From Erodium maritimum (taxonomy: Eukaryota > Streptophyta > Magnoliopsida > Geraniales > Geraniaceae), in the NCBI GenBank assembly GCA_963921825.1, contig OY997592.1:61090336-61154335 (forward strand): a stretch of 64,000 nucleotides of DNA, written 5' to 3'. Positions within the stretch are counted from its first letter, which is position 1, and every line of letters begins with the position of its first letter. The translations under genes and the position numbers were made by a program. Positions 24,600 to 35,951 of the stretch are shown here, one piece after another. The notes beneath the pieces were generated by a model, which was given only the letters and a program-made list of their open reading frames with translations, was not told where the DNA came from and did not search any database.

Positions 24600-26899
24600 T
24601 TCCTCGATCATTCCTTCGTGCGATCTTCAAATTGCACCCTCAAATTTCATCTGAAAGGAAAAAATACTTCTTCTTCTTTTCTGTATTATCGGAATGCTAT
24701 TTGAAAATAACATTTGATAATAAATATAATTTATGAATTCTAAAATTCAATAATATATTTATTTTGTTATATTTTATTACGAGGGTGTTAATTGAAAAAG
24801 GTGTGTACTAATAAGTTATAAATTCTTAATCTCGGCCTTTAGGGTCTTCAAACCTCCTATTCTTCCCCCATTTTCACAGTTCCTACCGAAGGCCCCAATC
24901 AGCATGGTCTCCCATTACTCACCACCATCGAGCAGTTCCCACGCCCCTATCCTCGCTATGCGACTCCCAGCTATCCCACGAACAGCTACACCCATTCTTA
25001 ACAGCCGCCGTTACCTCCTGCCCATCACATCACAATTACTCAATCCACCTCTCCTTGACAATCGTACCCCACATTTCCATCACCTGCCATTGTGTCGCAC
25101 TACGCCATGCGGAGAAGAGAACCGCTTTAGGCCGTCCATTCATGGCCTTGTTGTGCACTGTCGCTCTTCAATCGATGGGGAAATTCCTGCCTATATCAGC
25201 CCCTCGTGCACTATTTTCGGTTCGGATTTCCACGTGGGAACGTGTCACTATCCACCAGCATCGGTGTCTGCACATGGGAACTTCAGTCCCGGTTAGGGCC
25301 CGACACATTAGACGTAACCGGATCATAGCCCCTCCATTGATGCCCTTTCCTCGGAGGGGACTTGGGCTACTAAGATTCACCGACCGACGCAGGGACTTTA
25401 GGAGCCATATAGAACCCCGATTAGGGGATTCCGATCATGACCCCTCTGAAACAGCCAGTGCACCACACCACCAAGAATCCCCTGTGGAGAACAATCTCCC
25501 GATGAGTAAGGGTGACAGATGAACCGGTTAACCTAAGATGTGGACCACGAACTACCCGACCAACACCAAGGGTGTGGATGATGCTCCACAGGACCTGCAT
25601 CATCGTGGAAACACGAACTAGTATGAAAAGATCAGAAGACATCCATTTCCAGGAAATGGGCCTCTACCATCCTATAGATTATCAAAGGGATCATGTAGCT
25701 ATTAGGGCTCGGGCTGAGCAGAAGCTGGAACGATCTGATTCCTCATCAACTACTCGGACCGTTGGCTCGGTAAGTGTCACGCAAGATGATCATGACAGAA
25801 ACCCCCAAGACATGGATGATGACCCTAGTGGGGTGACAGGGAGGCTCGGTTACCAGCCTCGTTGGTCATAATGAGGACCCTATGGTAGTACGGGGTGCAA
25901 CAAAGGAGCCACACCGACCCCCAAGGAACAATCATAAATTGTTCCTCAACCTCCTCTGTTCCCTAGCATACTCCTTGGACGATTGTTACGACACAAATGA
26001 AACTGATGGACGACGGTTCATCTCCATTATCTTTTTGTTGTAAATGTTTAGACCACAAAACAACAAAATCTCCTTTTTCAGATGAACAAACAAGCCTCTG
26101 ACCTGTCACAACCACTAAACTAGATAGAGATCAATGAAAAACGGATAGTCTGCGGCGTAGAGGTCTAAGGCGTAGGTCGGTGAAAGAACAGTGAGACCAA
26201 AGGATGGAGATCACATGGGATTCCACTCACCGAGTAAAACAGGCGAGGATGAGGACGCAAATAAGGCAGGTGTAAAGGTTGCAGTTCCTCCGACCACAAG
26301 AATCATATTGTCCGAGCCAGATCTAGACATAGAAGGGTGAGAGAAGTTGGGGAAGTTGAGCTTAGATCTCCAAAGGGGTGGCCCATCATCTCCGTTCTCC
26401 TCACCGTGGTGAATTTGGACGAAATCCGGCGCCAAAATTAAAGAGGTTTCAATCCCCAGCTCATAGCTCCATAACCAGGTAAGATTTCCAAAACTGAATT
26501 TCAAAATTTCTGATCTGAAAACCCATTTTTCTCCTTTTGTTCAGAACAATACCTTAAAAAAAATTCAATCTCGATCTGGCGGAAGATAAACGACAAGAAC
26601 ACAAGGAACTTCCATAGACGAGCAGGAGGTGGTGGCGGAGAGGGAGGTGATGGACGTTCACTGGTTCGTGCCTCTTTTGCCGATTCTTTCTTCGATTTTA
26701 CTGGTGTTTCCTTGGAAGGTGAGGATGGATCTGCAACGTTGATGTCGCTTGTGGATTATTGAAGTTGCAATGCCAGAAAAGGACTGTCTTCAGAGAAGAA
26801 GACTGGAGAAAGACTTCGTCGTGATCAACTTCAGAACCGTTAGATCTTTTCTGTGTTAGGGTATAGATTAGAAAGGTTATAAAGAGAATGGAATATGTA
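24600..26899. other. Intergenic, GC-rich unclassified block
   Basis: From about 24890 to 26500 the sequence is richer in GC and has several open frames (for example 24904-25296 and 25512-25871) without any recognisable domain. It resembles decayed retroelement sequence, but I found no LTR pair, primer site or conserved motif. The first 250 bases should contain the RABA1 promoter. Confidence 0.4.
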
Positions 26900-28974
26900 A
26901 AGGTAAATTAAATGAGTAAAGGTAAAATCGTCATTTCACTCTCAATTTAACAGCACATGATGTCACATGACTAACAAAATGAAATATTCCGTTAGTTTTC
27001 TAACCCCAAATCGAAAAAAAGATTCGTGAACCAAACATAAGGGTACCAAAAAGATCATTTTCAAACATATGAGACTTTAAGATATGTGGAGCGAACAAAA
27101 AAGTACCAAATGTATTTACCCCAAGATCTTATCATGATATATTGGTTACAATAATCAAAGGAATTTAAATTCAAATTCAAAATGTAATCAAGACTTGGCA
27201 TTGGCCAATGGGTGGCCCAAGATCCGCTGCCTTTGTCCCCATGCCTAGGTGGCAAAAGATTTCCTTGATCTTCTCTTCTTGTCAGGTTCTTTGATTCATG
27301 CCCCGTGTCCGCGTGCCCCTAGATTTGTACGTCCTTGTTCGTGTGTGCACCTTATCCTTCGTGCCCGCAAACGGATTTGCGCGCCACGTCCACGTCCATG
27401 CTTGCCCCGCTTGCATCCGCATTGGATCGGTATGCTCGCGCATCCAACAGCGATGCGTTCGCATCCACCAACTGACCAAGTCCGCATCCCGCCCCTCCGC
27501 TCCGTGGAGTTATTATAATCCTGAATTCAAATCGAGTTATATATGATTGGTGTTGTAGACTTGTAGTATTCGATAAAAAGAACACAAAATCTCATGTAAC
27601 ATTTATTAGAGAGAATACAAGATTTCGTACCACATCGTTAAGAAAAACAATAAACATCTCATCATCGTCTATTGAGATAAAAAGAATAGAAAAAACCCCA
27701 GAGTTAGTAATCTTGTCCTAGGGAGTGAGTATTTAAACTTTTGATTTTAATGAAAATTTAAGTGACATCAACTAATATAAAAGTTATTCATGAACCAAAT
27801 GGGCATTAATCCATGAGAGCTGCAAGCACATAACTGCATCTGTGTATCTGAATCTGCATCATCTTCTGCGGGAGAAGAATCAAATTAATATGCCTTTTTC
27901 CAGTTCCATGGGTTTAGGAACCTATGAGTTCCATTGATCATTATTCTCTCATGATTTGACAATACAATTGCACCAAACTCCTTTTTCTTCACACAACATC
28001 ATTCATGGCCAAGGCATGGCTCTCTCTTCGGAACAATCCCATCAATCCATCATCTCATGATAACTAAACTCAACTCTTACCTAAAACATTGTACAAAATA
28101 AACCATATGCTTACGTCATTATTCCCTATATGGCTCATCATCATGCTCATGCATGATCTGATGAAATGACACGACTTCAGAGCATGTGTATATAGTTTCA
28201 GACAGTACATGGTTACAGTTATTGCAACACTTGTGTTCTTAGTATATTTATTGATATATCCAAATCACTCAATCAAATGGGTAGAAAAGTAGGTATGGCT
28301 GGTTGATGCTTTATGGATGGCTGTGATGTGTGGCACTGTTGTGGGCAGAGTGCACGTTTAATTAGTCTGCACCGCCACTCAAAGGCCAGCCTAACATTAC
28401 CGGGCCCTACCCACACCAGCAATTATGCAAAGGCTCGTCCCTCTATGTCTTTTGGTATCTTTACGGTGGGATTAGATCGAATCGGTTTAATTTTAGTTTA
28501 TTTTCATAATTTTAGACAAATCAAAAGAAAATCGTTACTGATTCGGGGGCGTATTTATTTAAATATCACGGTAGGAGTAGACCGCATCGGTTAATTCCGA
28601 GTCTAATATCGTTGGAATAAATCGAATTTTGTAAAAAAATAACTTGCTAAAAAACGTAAGGCGAGCCGATCCGACGCATATTATTATATACTCTTCATGT
28701 CATCCAGTTACACCTCCGAAACGAATTACAAGTTGTTGGATATCGGAAACAGCCTGTGATTTTCTGGTCGTACTGTCTATAAACACAACCAGGTTCCCGG
28801 AGTTACTTAATAACTCCGACAACTTTGTTTTGTTACCGGCGTGTACGACCTTCGACTCCATCCAGCAGGGATTATACAGAATCAACACACATTATTATTT
28901 CTCTAAACATTTAAATGGAAGTACAACATAATACGATCTATGAGCCATCTTCTTAGACATTGAGTAATGGGTCT
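26900..28974. other. Intergenic, no gene recognised
   Basis: Mostly AT-rich, with a GC-richer patch at 27280-27510 that gives overlapping short ORFs in four frames and no family match. Two imperfect direct repeats containing ATCGGTTTAA-like and ATCGGTTAAT-like words lie near 28475 and 28578. Confidence 0.35.
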
Positions 28975-29234
28975 GGGGGTGTGATATGACGACACAACTT
29001 CAAATTTTGTTCTCGGTGTTCTATAATCAAAGATGCAAAGTGATGTGGAAGCCGTAATGTCATTGCTCAAAGAACATAGAAAGTATTATCGCGTGACCGT
29101 GTCGAAGATATCGTCACGTGACAATACTTGTTATGTTCTTTGAGCAATGATATTAGGGCTTCCACATCACTTTCCATCTATGATTATGGAAACTAAGGTA
29201 CAATTTGAAGTCGTGTCGACACATTACACATCCA
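28975..29234. repeat. Long near-palindromic hairpin, about 260 bp
   Basis: The core arms are 29019-29097 and 29114-29190. They share words such as AAAGTGATGTGGAAGCC and ATTGCTCAAAGAACATA with about 90% identity, around a loop of about 16 bases. Weaker pairing continues outwards through ACTTCAAATT to about 28975 and 29234. No TA or longer target duplication was identified. It could be a foldback element or an inverted-repeat small-RNA precursor. Confidence 0.8.
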
Positions 29235-29919
29235 AAAACATTTACAAGTTCTTCGCCATCGGTTGCGGATGTTCCTGTATTGCCTGGATGTCTACTTTTT
29301 CCAGACTACATGCATGTCACTTGCTATCTTTGATTATGGTTGTGTCTATGATTCCATCCAACAAGGATGGTCCCGCATGAGAATCCATCAGTGCTTCCAT
29401 ACGAAGTCGTGTCCTTATCTCCCGGCATACACCTCCTATATAAGGTCCATGACATGGACGTCGGACCAACCGAGTTAGTAAATGTGTTTCATCTCCGACT
29501 AGCACACATCGAAACACTTCCCCTTCTGGTTGACGATAGTTCAATGATATTTTCAGTTCTCGGTGGACCACTCAGGTGCTTTGGTTTGATGGGTCACGTG
29601 GGCGAGCCCCCCCCCCCCCCCCCCCCCCCCCCGTATGCCATCCCAAAAGGCATCGCCGGATTGGTCACCCCCTTGCTCTGCCATTTTGAGCCACTCACAC
29701 ACAAATGTAACCTCCTCGGGACGACTCCATTTTCGGAACATACGTAGCATCCTTGGCAGGTTGATGTTAAGTCGTGCATACAAAACCATCGATGGGATTT
29801 GTGTTCCCGGTTGCGGATGGTCGTGATACGAGGGTATTGAGCTCGAGCCCAGCTCCGTGGCCGAGCCTTTGAAGGGGGTGTTGTCAGCCACTAATGGATA
29901 AACGGAGGTGGGAGACACG
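29235..29919 (-). other. Leftward open frames of unknown nature, broken by a C run
   Basis: Minus-strand frames (29553-29930 and 29317-29571) contain a segment reading RMFRKWSRPEEVTFVCEWL, followed by a Gly run produced by the 26-base homopolymer at 29607-29632. I do not recognise a family; the segment resembles a transposon-borne Myb/trihelix-like region only vaguely. Ser/Pro-rich minus-strand frames at 32456-32690, beyond solo LTR C, may belong to the same unit. Confidence 0.3.
29607..29632. repeat. 26-base C homopolymer
   Basis: Uninterrupted run of C on the + strand. Such runs are uncommon in plant DNA and also prone to sequencing error, so the exact length may be wrong. Confidence 0.85.
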
Positions 29920-29924
29920 GCTGG

Positions 29925-32455
29925 TGTCACGCCCCAAATCCGGTTCTTGCCCGGACTCGAGGCATGACTAGTAATAAATGATTAAAAAGGCAATAATTCA
30001 ACATTTAGTTCCTGAAAATCTCCAATAAGAAACTCAAATCCACGAAACTCAGTTTAAAACACAAATAACCCTCCAGGGGTGTAATAATAATCCTCCACAC
30101 GGTTTGTTCAAAACAGAAAAGTGATGAAAACGAAGTCTCTACAATGCACCCACACCGAGAAGCTCCCGAGCTTCTACTCCTCAATCAAGCCTGTAAACAC
30201 AACAATAAACTCATAGGGGTGAGCTTGCGCTCAGTAGGGAAAACACATAACAAGTTGGACCTTAAACTCAATAAAGTCAACAGCAAAGTCAACAAGATAG
30301 ATCTTAACAAACACGGGTAATAGGTAAACCAGCCAATGCCGTGGCACATGAAGTCTCCACCCTCCGATCCACATATGATGTGTCCTCTCGGATTTTCCCT
30401 CAAATCCAGAGGAGACGCATAACATTGAGGCGACCGGAAACAACCCTTCGGGGTGCTTATCATCGGGATTCTCAGAAACGTCTCCAAAGGATTTTATGTC
30501 CTCGGGAACCAAGGTATTACTCCCATAGGAAGCATACACTTGGGCAATTCAATAATAATCAATTAATAATTGAATAACGCACTCAAACCGAAACCCGAAA
30601 CAATCTAATCCCAACAACCACCGATTCAATGTCACACATAACTCACACATCACCAATTCACCACAACACACAGTACACGAATCACGTAACCACCGCACAC
30701 CAATCACACAATCACAACTTACCGTTCACTTACCAATCTCGAACCAACGGGGCATCGATCACCTGATTGCACCGCTCGGTACAACCAGTCATACTCGATG
30801 CTCCAAGCAACCACTTAAGGAATACAAGCAATCATTCAAATACAATCAACAGTCAAGCGGGAGTTTAATCAACCAATCATAAAAACCTTCAATCGAGCAT
30901 TCACATATGCAATTCAACTAGTTCCATTAGACTCTTTAGCCTATCCACTAAGCAACCAACAACCAAGCATGTGATCCTAACACGCAACTAATCCGAGGGC
31001 TTTGCCAAGGCCACTCTACCAGACAACCAATTCACAAGTATTGAAAGCGAATTACACTAGTGATTGGCATCCTATTCATTCACCACTAGACACTTCCGGT
31101 TATTAGTAATTGAAAGACAATTATTCTAGTTATTCGCATCCTATAGGCATTTCTAGGACCTTTCCAATTTTATTAACCTAACATGCATACTAAGCATCAT
31201 AAACGAGGGGTTAAGGCTTTCCCTACCTCGAGGTCTTCCTCTCAACACTCTGATGATAAGCCCGGTGGTCACCACTACGTTCTTCACTCGGGTCCCGGCG
31301 TGATCTTTACTCCTCTAACTTGTGTCCACATTCTTCCTTCTTTCCTAGCTTGGTCCCATGGTCTTAGACCACCAAAAGGCCAAAGTTAATAACTCAACGA
31401 TGTTCTTATCCCCAAAGTACAGAACAACACTCAAATAATGGAATTAAGGTTTGGAGAAATGATTTAGGAATCAAAATGGGCTAAAAGGAAGGGGTTTGAG
31501 TTCTGGGGGTCTGATATGGAATGTGACCCGTTCCATGCCACTCAGAGGGTCGGAATGTGGCACTCTCCATTCCTCGTTCCGTATCAAACCTGACCAGTTT
31601 CTTCCCCTTTCTTCCCCAACTCGAGCTTCACGAAAATCACCCTAAAACCCCCATTTCCAAGTCCTCTCAACTCCAAAATGTTCATCCAAAGTTACCCAAC
31701 ATCAACACCTTCAATGGGTTCATCAAAACTTCACCAAAATGCAATCCAAACATCCTACTTCACTACTTCTTCTCCAAGCAACACCCACAAAGCAAGTTCT
31801 TCAACTTTTAAGCCAAAACCCATAGATTGGAAGTGGATGAAATAGAGAGTTAGGAGTATCTTTACCTCTAGGGAGATGAGATGAAGAAGATGAAGTGAAA
31901 ATGGAGCCAAAAGGACCAAGAACAAGCTCCAAAATCCAAGCTTTCTTCTCTATCTTCTTCCTCAAGAAATGAGCTCTCCTCCTCCTCTCTCCTAGTGAAT
32001 TTCGGCTGCACCAACAAGGAATGAGCTGAATTGTTGCTCCCTTTCCTTTAAATGACCTAAAATGTCAATTTACTCAAAAGCCCTTAAGGTGTTATCCCTT
32101 TAAAGGTAACTTAGGAGGGTATGAGGGTCATTTGAAGCCTCATTCTCATCCTCCAAGTCAAGCATGACAAGTGTCATGTGAGGTCACTCCCACTTAAATA
32201 ATTTCCAGCTTTCCAATATTTTATCGGAACACAACCGATATAGAGTCCAGATTTGACCGACGGTTGACTTTAACAAAATTATAGTCAAACTGAAGGAAAC
32301 GGCCCAACTAAGCTAACCGTGAAGTTGGCTAAGCTTTTTGGGCACCGGAAAGGTCCCGAATGACTTTCCGGGTCATCGGTTGTCTTTTCCGGCCGAAAGT
32401 CAAACTTAGCTAGGATTCACCGGTTCTACCGGGATCGACCGAGGCGGGTCTTACA
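29925..32455 (-). mobile_element. Solo LTR C, Ty3/gypsy Tekay/Del-like
   Basis: The 2.5-kb LTR runs from TGTCACGCCCCAAATCC to GCGGGTCTTACA, with a perfect 5-bp duplication GCTGG (29920-29924 and 32456-32460). Minus orientation is shown by the GGATTTGGGGCGTGACA end and the GAGCGCAAGCTCACCCC stretch near 30215-30240. It shares with LTR B the outer words ACCGGTTC, GGGATCGACCG and the CAACTAAGCTAACCGT segment. No internal region remains. It is a solo-LTR fossil inserted between two low-information minus-strand frames. Confidence 0.9.
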
Positions 32456-32460
32456 GCTGG

Positions 32461-33779
32461 TGGACAAGCGGCAGTGGAGAAACGGTTGTGGTCGGAGGTA
32501 ATGCTGGTGGAGAAACGATACTAGCGATACGACAGTAAGGAAACGGGGCTACTTCTAGTGAAGAAAAGGTTGTGGCAGAAAACGGTGGGGGCAGAAACGA
32601 CGGAGGAGAAACGGATGTAGTCGGGAATTCTGAGGGAGAAACGGTGTTGGAGAAATGTTGGTGGTAGAAACGATGATGTAGAAACATCGGGGTAGAAATG
32701 GTGCTAGAGAAACGACATCGGTTGAAAAAGACAAAGAAGTGTGACGAAGAAGAAGCGTGAAGAAAAGGTTTTACATTTAGTCGAAATCACTATTCTCTAG
32801 ACTTACATGCGTGTTTCCTATGTGACACACATAATATTCATTCACATGCTACACATAAACATCGATTACAAATTATAATCTTAGACTCAAGATCCGAGTT
32901 ACACATGAACATCTTACATATTAATAAAGTAGTTGTCGAGAAAATTACAAACATATAAAAATAAGAACAAATGAAACTAGAAGATACTATAAAAATGTCA
33001 AAACCTCTTTAAATTGCAGGATTGGTCGTCTTACACTTCTCCAATGATTACAACTCTCAGCTCCAACTTTTCACTCGGATTTCTATACAAATTGTTCCCC
33101 CCCCCCCCCCCCCCCTTTTCCTAAGCCAATGGATGGGTATTTATACTAAGCCGTCGTTCCTACCCCCATCCTCACACCCAATCAAAATGGATGAGATTAT
33201 TGCGTTTAGACTTGTTACGCAAATGATCTTAAACCATCATACCAAGGATGATGAAGTAGTGAGTCTGGTAAGCGCCATGTTTAACCTCTCACATCCGCCA
33301 TCATCCATGAAAAAACTTAAGAGAACCAGAAGCATACTACCCTCTCCCACAAATGTGATTTGGAATTGATAGAAAACCAAGGCGAAGGAGAAAGGAGCCT
33401 CCCTAAGGAAGCCAGGATTTGAATGGAAGAAATGGGATTTCGGCGTCAACATGGCGAAGGTACCCAAGCTGACACTCACTGGGATCCAGAAACCCGTAAT
33501 ACACTTCAGAAGAGGTTTATGAAGCAGTCTCACCGAGAATCATAAGATTTATGATTGAGACTACGGGGGCATATGAGTCGTTTTGTGATCGTATGAGTTG
33601 GGCCCTTTGACTCATTCTTTCACCTCCACCTATCATCCAACCCAAGTACGAGTCTTATACGTGCAATGGTGTCAAAAGACTCTCGTTGCGGACCTCTTAT
33701 ATTTGCGAGATTACTTTCACTAAAAGGATTCGATGTTGACCCAAGGTGCCACCTCCAAGAATTGGTACCAGGTAACTTG
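32461..33779. other. Intergenic, with GGAGAAACG repeats and a 19-base C run
   Basis: At 32461-32760 short imperfect units containing GGAGAAACG recur and give a Ser/Pro-rich minus-strand frame. A run of 19 C is at 33097-33115. No gene was recognised in the rest. Confidence 0.4.
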
Positions 33780-34054
33780 TAAGAGCAAGAACAACGGGCC
33801 GGCCCTGAGGCTCGGCTCGCGTTTTTGTGGGCCGCGGGACGCGGGCCGTCCCATTGTGGGACGGCTTTTACGCGGCCCGCGTCCCGCAAAAACGCGGGTC
33901 GGGCCGTAGCCCGCGCACCTCGTCCCTTTCCCGGATCCCCTCCAATAGCGTGGCGCCACGTGTCCCTGCGTCAGAAAAAAAATCCGACCATTTGAAAACG
34001 GTCGGAAACGGTAATCTTTTTAAAAAAAAATTAAATCTACTACAATTTAAACCA

Positions 34055-34062
34055 TATAAATA
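34055..34062 (+). promoter_or_regulatory. Probable TATA box of Harbinger ORF1
   Basis: TATAAATA lies 90 bp before the ORF1 start at 34152 and is followed by a C/T-rich leader. Confidence 0.55.
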
Positions 34063-34151
34063 CCTCAACCTCATTTTTTTCACACCCATCTTCCAATTTC
34101 ACTCTCCCATTCCCACATTCTACTCTCTCATTTCCAATATTCTCGTGAAAT

Positions 34152-35606
34152 ATGTCGGGCGACGCAGGGACCCGTGCACAATCAGCTGGTGACGAAGTAG
34201 GATTCACCCCTGACGAACTAGCACAGAATTTGCAAGAAATTCTAAAGGACCCTCGTGAGAACTCCGCTTCCACGGCATACTCGCAACCGAGTTCGAGCTC
34301 AGGTAATTGCAAACTAACTTTTTATTTATTGTATTTTTTTAAAGTCATTTATTGTATTTTTTTTAATTCATTTTCGTAAGTGATTGTTGTTGTTTAATTC
34401 ATGAAACCAATTTATTTAGAATACTTGTGTAATAAAAGTTTTATAATTTCATATTTCTAAGGTCAATTCCGTCCACAACAATTCCAAATGGCGCCACAAT
34501 TCCAAATGCCGCCACAACTTCAAATGTCGTCACAATTCCAAATGTCGCCACAAGGGTTCCAGATGCCACCACAATTCCAGCTTCCACCACAATTCTACAA
34601 CTACCCCGACCACCCACTACCCAACGTAGGCGTCACCCGTAGGTCGCAGCCATCCTCTGCCGGACCTTCCCAACGAGGCCGAGCAACACAGGATCCGAGG
34701 TTATGGACCATCGAGGAAAACCTACATCTCATAGAGTGCTGGCTCTCGACTACAAAAGACACTATTAAGGGAAACTCTCAAGCCGAAAACACATTCGGGT
34801 GCACTATTGAGAGGAAGTTCAACGCGACCGGAGGTCACCACCACTACAACTGGAATGCTATCAAGAAACGTTGGGCCAGATGCCACAGCGGCTGTAACCA
34901 CGAGGAGCACATGAAAAATGCGAAGAGGATGTGGGCGGCTGTACCGAAGGAAGGAATACCGAGGGACCACCCAACACATTTCGACCTGGATCATTGGGTT
35001 TCCGAGCTTGAGGGCAATAACAAGTTCGCTGCCGAGGAAGACACCATGGGTAATGTCTGCCAACAATAACACCAACAACGAAAACGCTTTGATGAGGCTA
35101 AGGCTTATAGCTCAACCCCACCCACAAGCATAAGGGACGATTACACACCTCTTGGTGGTGAGTCCCAACAACCAGAATGGGGAGCTTCCTATCACAACGA
35201 GGGGAGTGAGGTCCCTTTCAGCGACACACACCCCTCCCATGAGGCCGATGCAAGTCCCCCTCAACCAACTCGTCGAACGCGACCAAGAAAGAAGGCAGCG
35301 AAGACATCAAAAAAGGAGACCGTCCTCACGGCCCAAATGAGTGCCTTCGCGGAGATGGAATGTACAAGGTAGGAAGGCAAGATAGAAAGGACCCGCATGA
35401 TATCCAAGATAACCCAACAGTGGGAAGAAAACTTCGCCCTGTACATGTCTATGAGGCAAATTGATACCTCCAACTACACCGAAGAAGATTTGGAAGAGCA
35501 CAAGTCGTGCAAGGCCCGACTGCGAGTAGTCTTGGATACCCTTGAAGGTGAACTTCAAGATCTTCGACGACAACAACCGCCACCGGATGGCAACCCACCA
35601 CAATGA
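34152..35606 (+). pseudogene. PIF/Harbinger ORF1, Myb/SANT-like DNA-binding protein, disrupted
   Basis: Exon 1 is 34152-34302 and exon 2 starts at 34462; the GT-AG intron preserves frame through a split Gly codon. Order of parts: acidic N-terminus, a Gln/Met/Pro repeat region (QFQMPPQ-type units, 34480-34605), then the trihelix-like domain RLWTIEENLHLIECWLS...HYNWNAIKKRWARCHSGCNHE...LDHWVSELEGNNKF. A Pro-rich linker, an RRTRPRKKAAK basic patch and a C-terminal helix follow (MRQIDTSNYTEEDLEEHKSC). ORF1 proteins of this superfamily help the transposase bind DNA and enter the nucleus. The frame is open across 34462-35606 except for two in-frame stops, TAA at 35067-35069 and a TAG near 35370, so the copy is probably inactive. 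Confidence 0.85.
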
Positions 35607-35951
35607 TTCTTGAGCCTGTATTTTTTGGGGTTGTATTAAAAGGGGATGAATAAAAGTTAAGTTCTTTTTTATTCGTGTTGAATTTATTTCTTTTTTTTCA
35701 TTAATTATTTTTTTTTCAAATTTGTTTATATTTTATATAATTTAAACGGTGTGTGATAAAAAATTAAATAAAACAGCAAAATATCAATTAATTAACAACT
35801 CAGCAACCAGTCAGCATGAGAGCCTCACTGTGACCCTCTCATTGCAAAACACCCACTATTCTGAGTCCATAGTCCCACACTTTTGTCCAGTCAGCACAAG
35901 GGACTCAGGACTTGAGACTCACCAAGGACCTTTCCATTGTACATGCTCTAA

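Larger units (their letters stand above)
33783..35948 (+). mobile_element. PIF/Harbinger element carrying ORF1 only
   Basis: The 2166-bp element is flanked by TAA (33780-33782 and 35949-35951). Its termini are GAGCAAGAACAACGG and, in reverse, GAGCATGTACAATGG, matching at 12 of 15 positions. It contains a promoter-like TATAAATA, a two-exon Myb-like ORF1 and no DDE transposase (ORF2). A GC-rich palindromic patch built on GCGGCCCGCGTCCC lies just inside the left end (33800-33930). It is therefore a non-autonomous deletion derivative that could be mobilised only in trans. Confidence 0.87.

Noticed and set aside
24904-25871. Possible gene of unknown family
   Set aside because: Overlapping frames have no conserved motif, no splice logic and a repeat-like composition.
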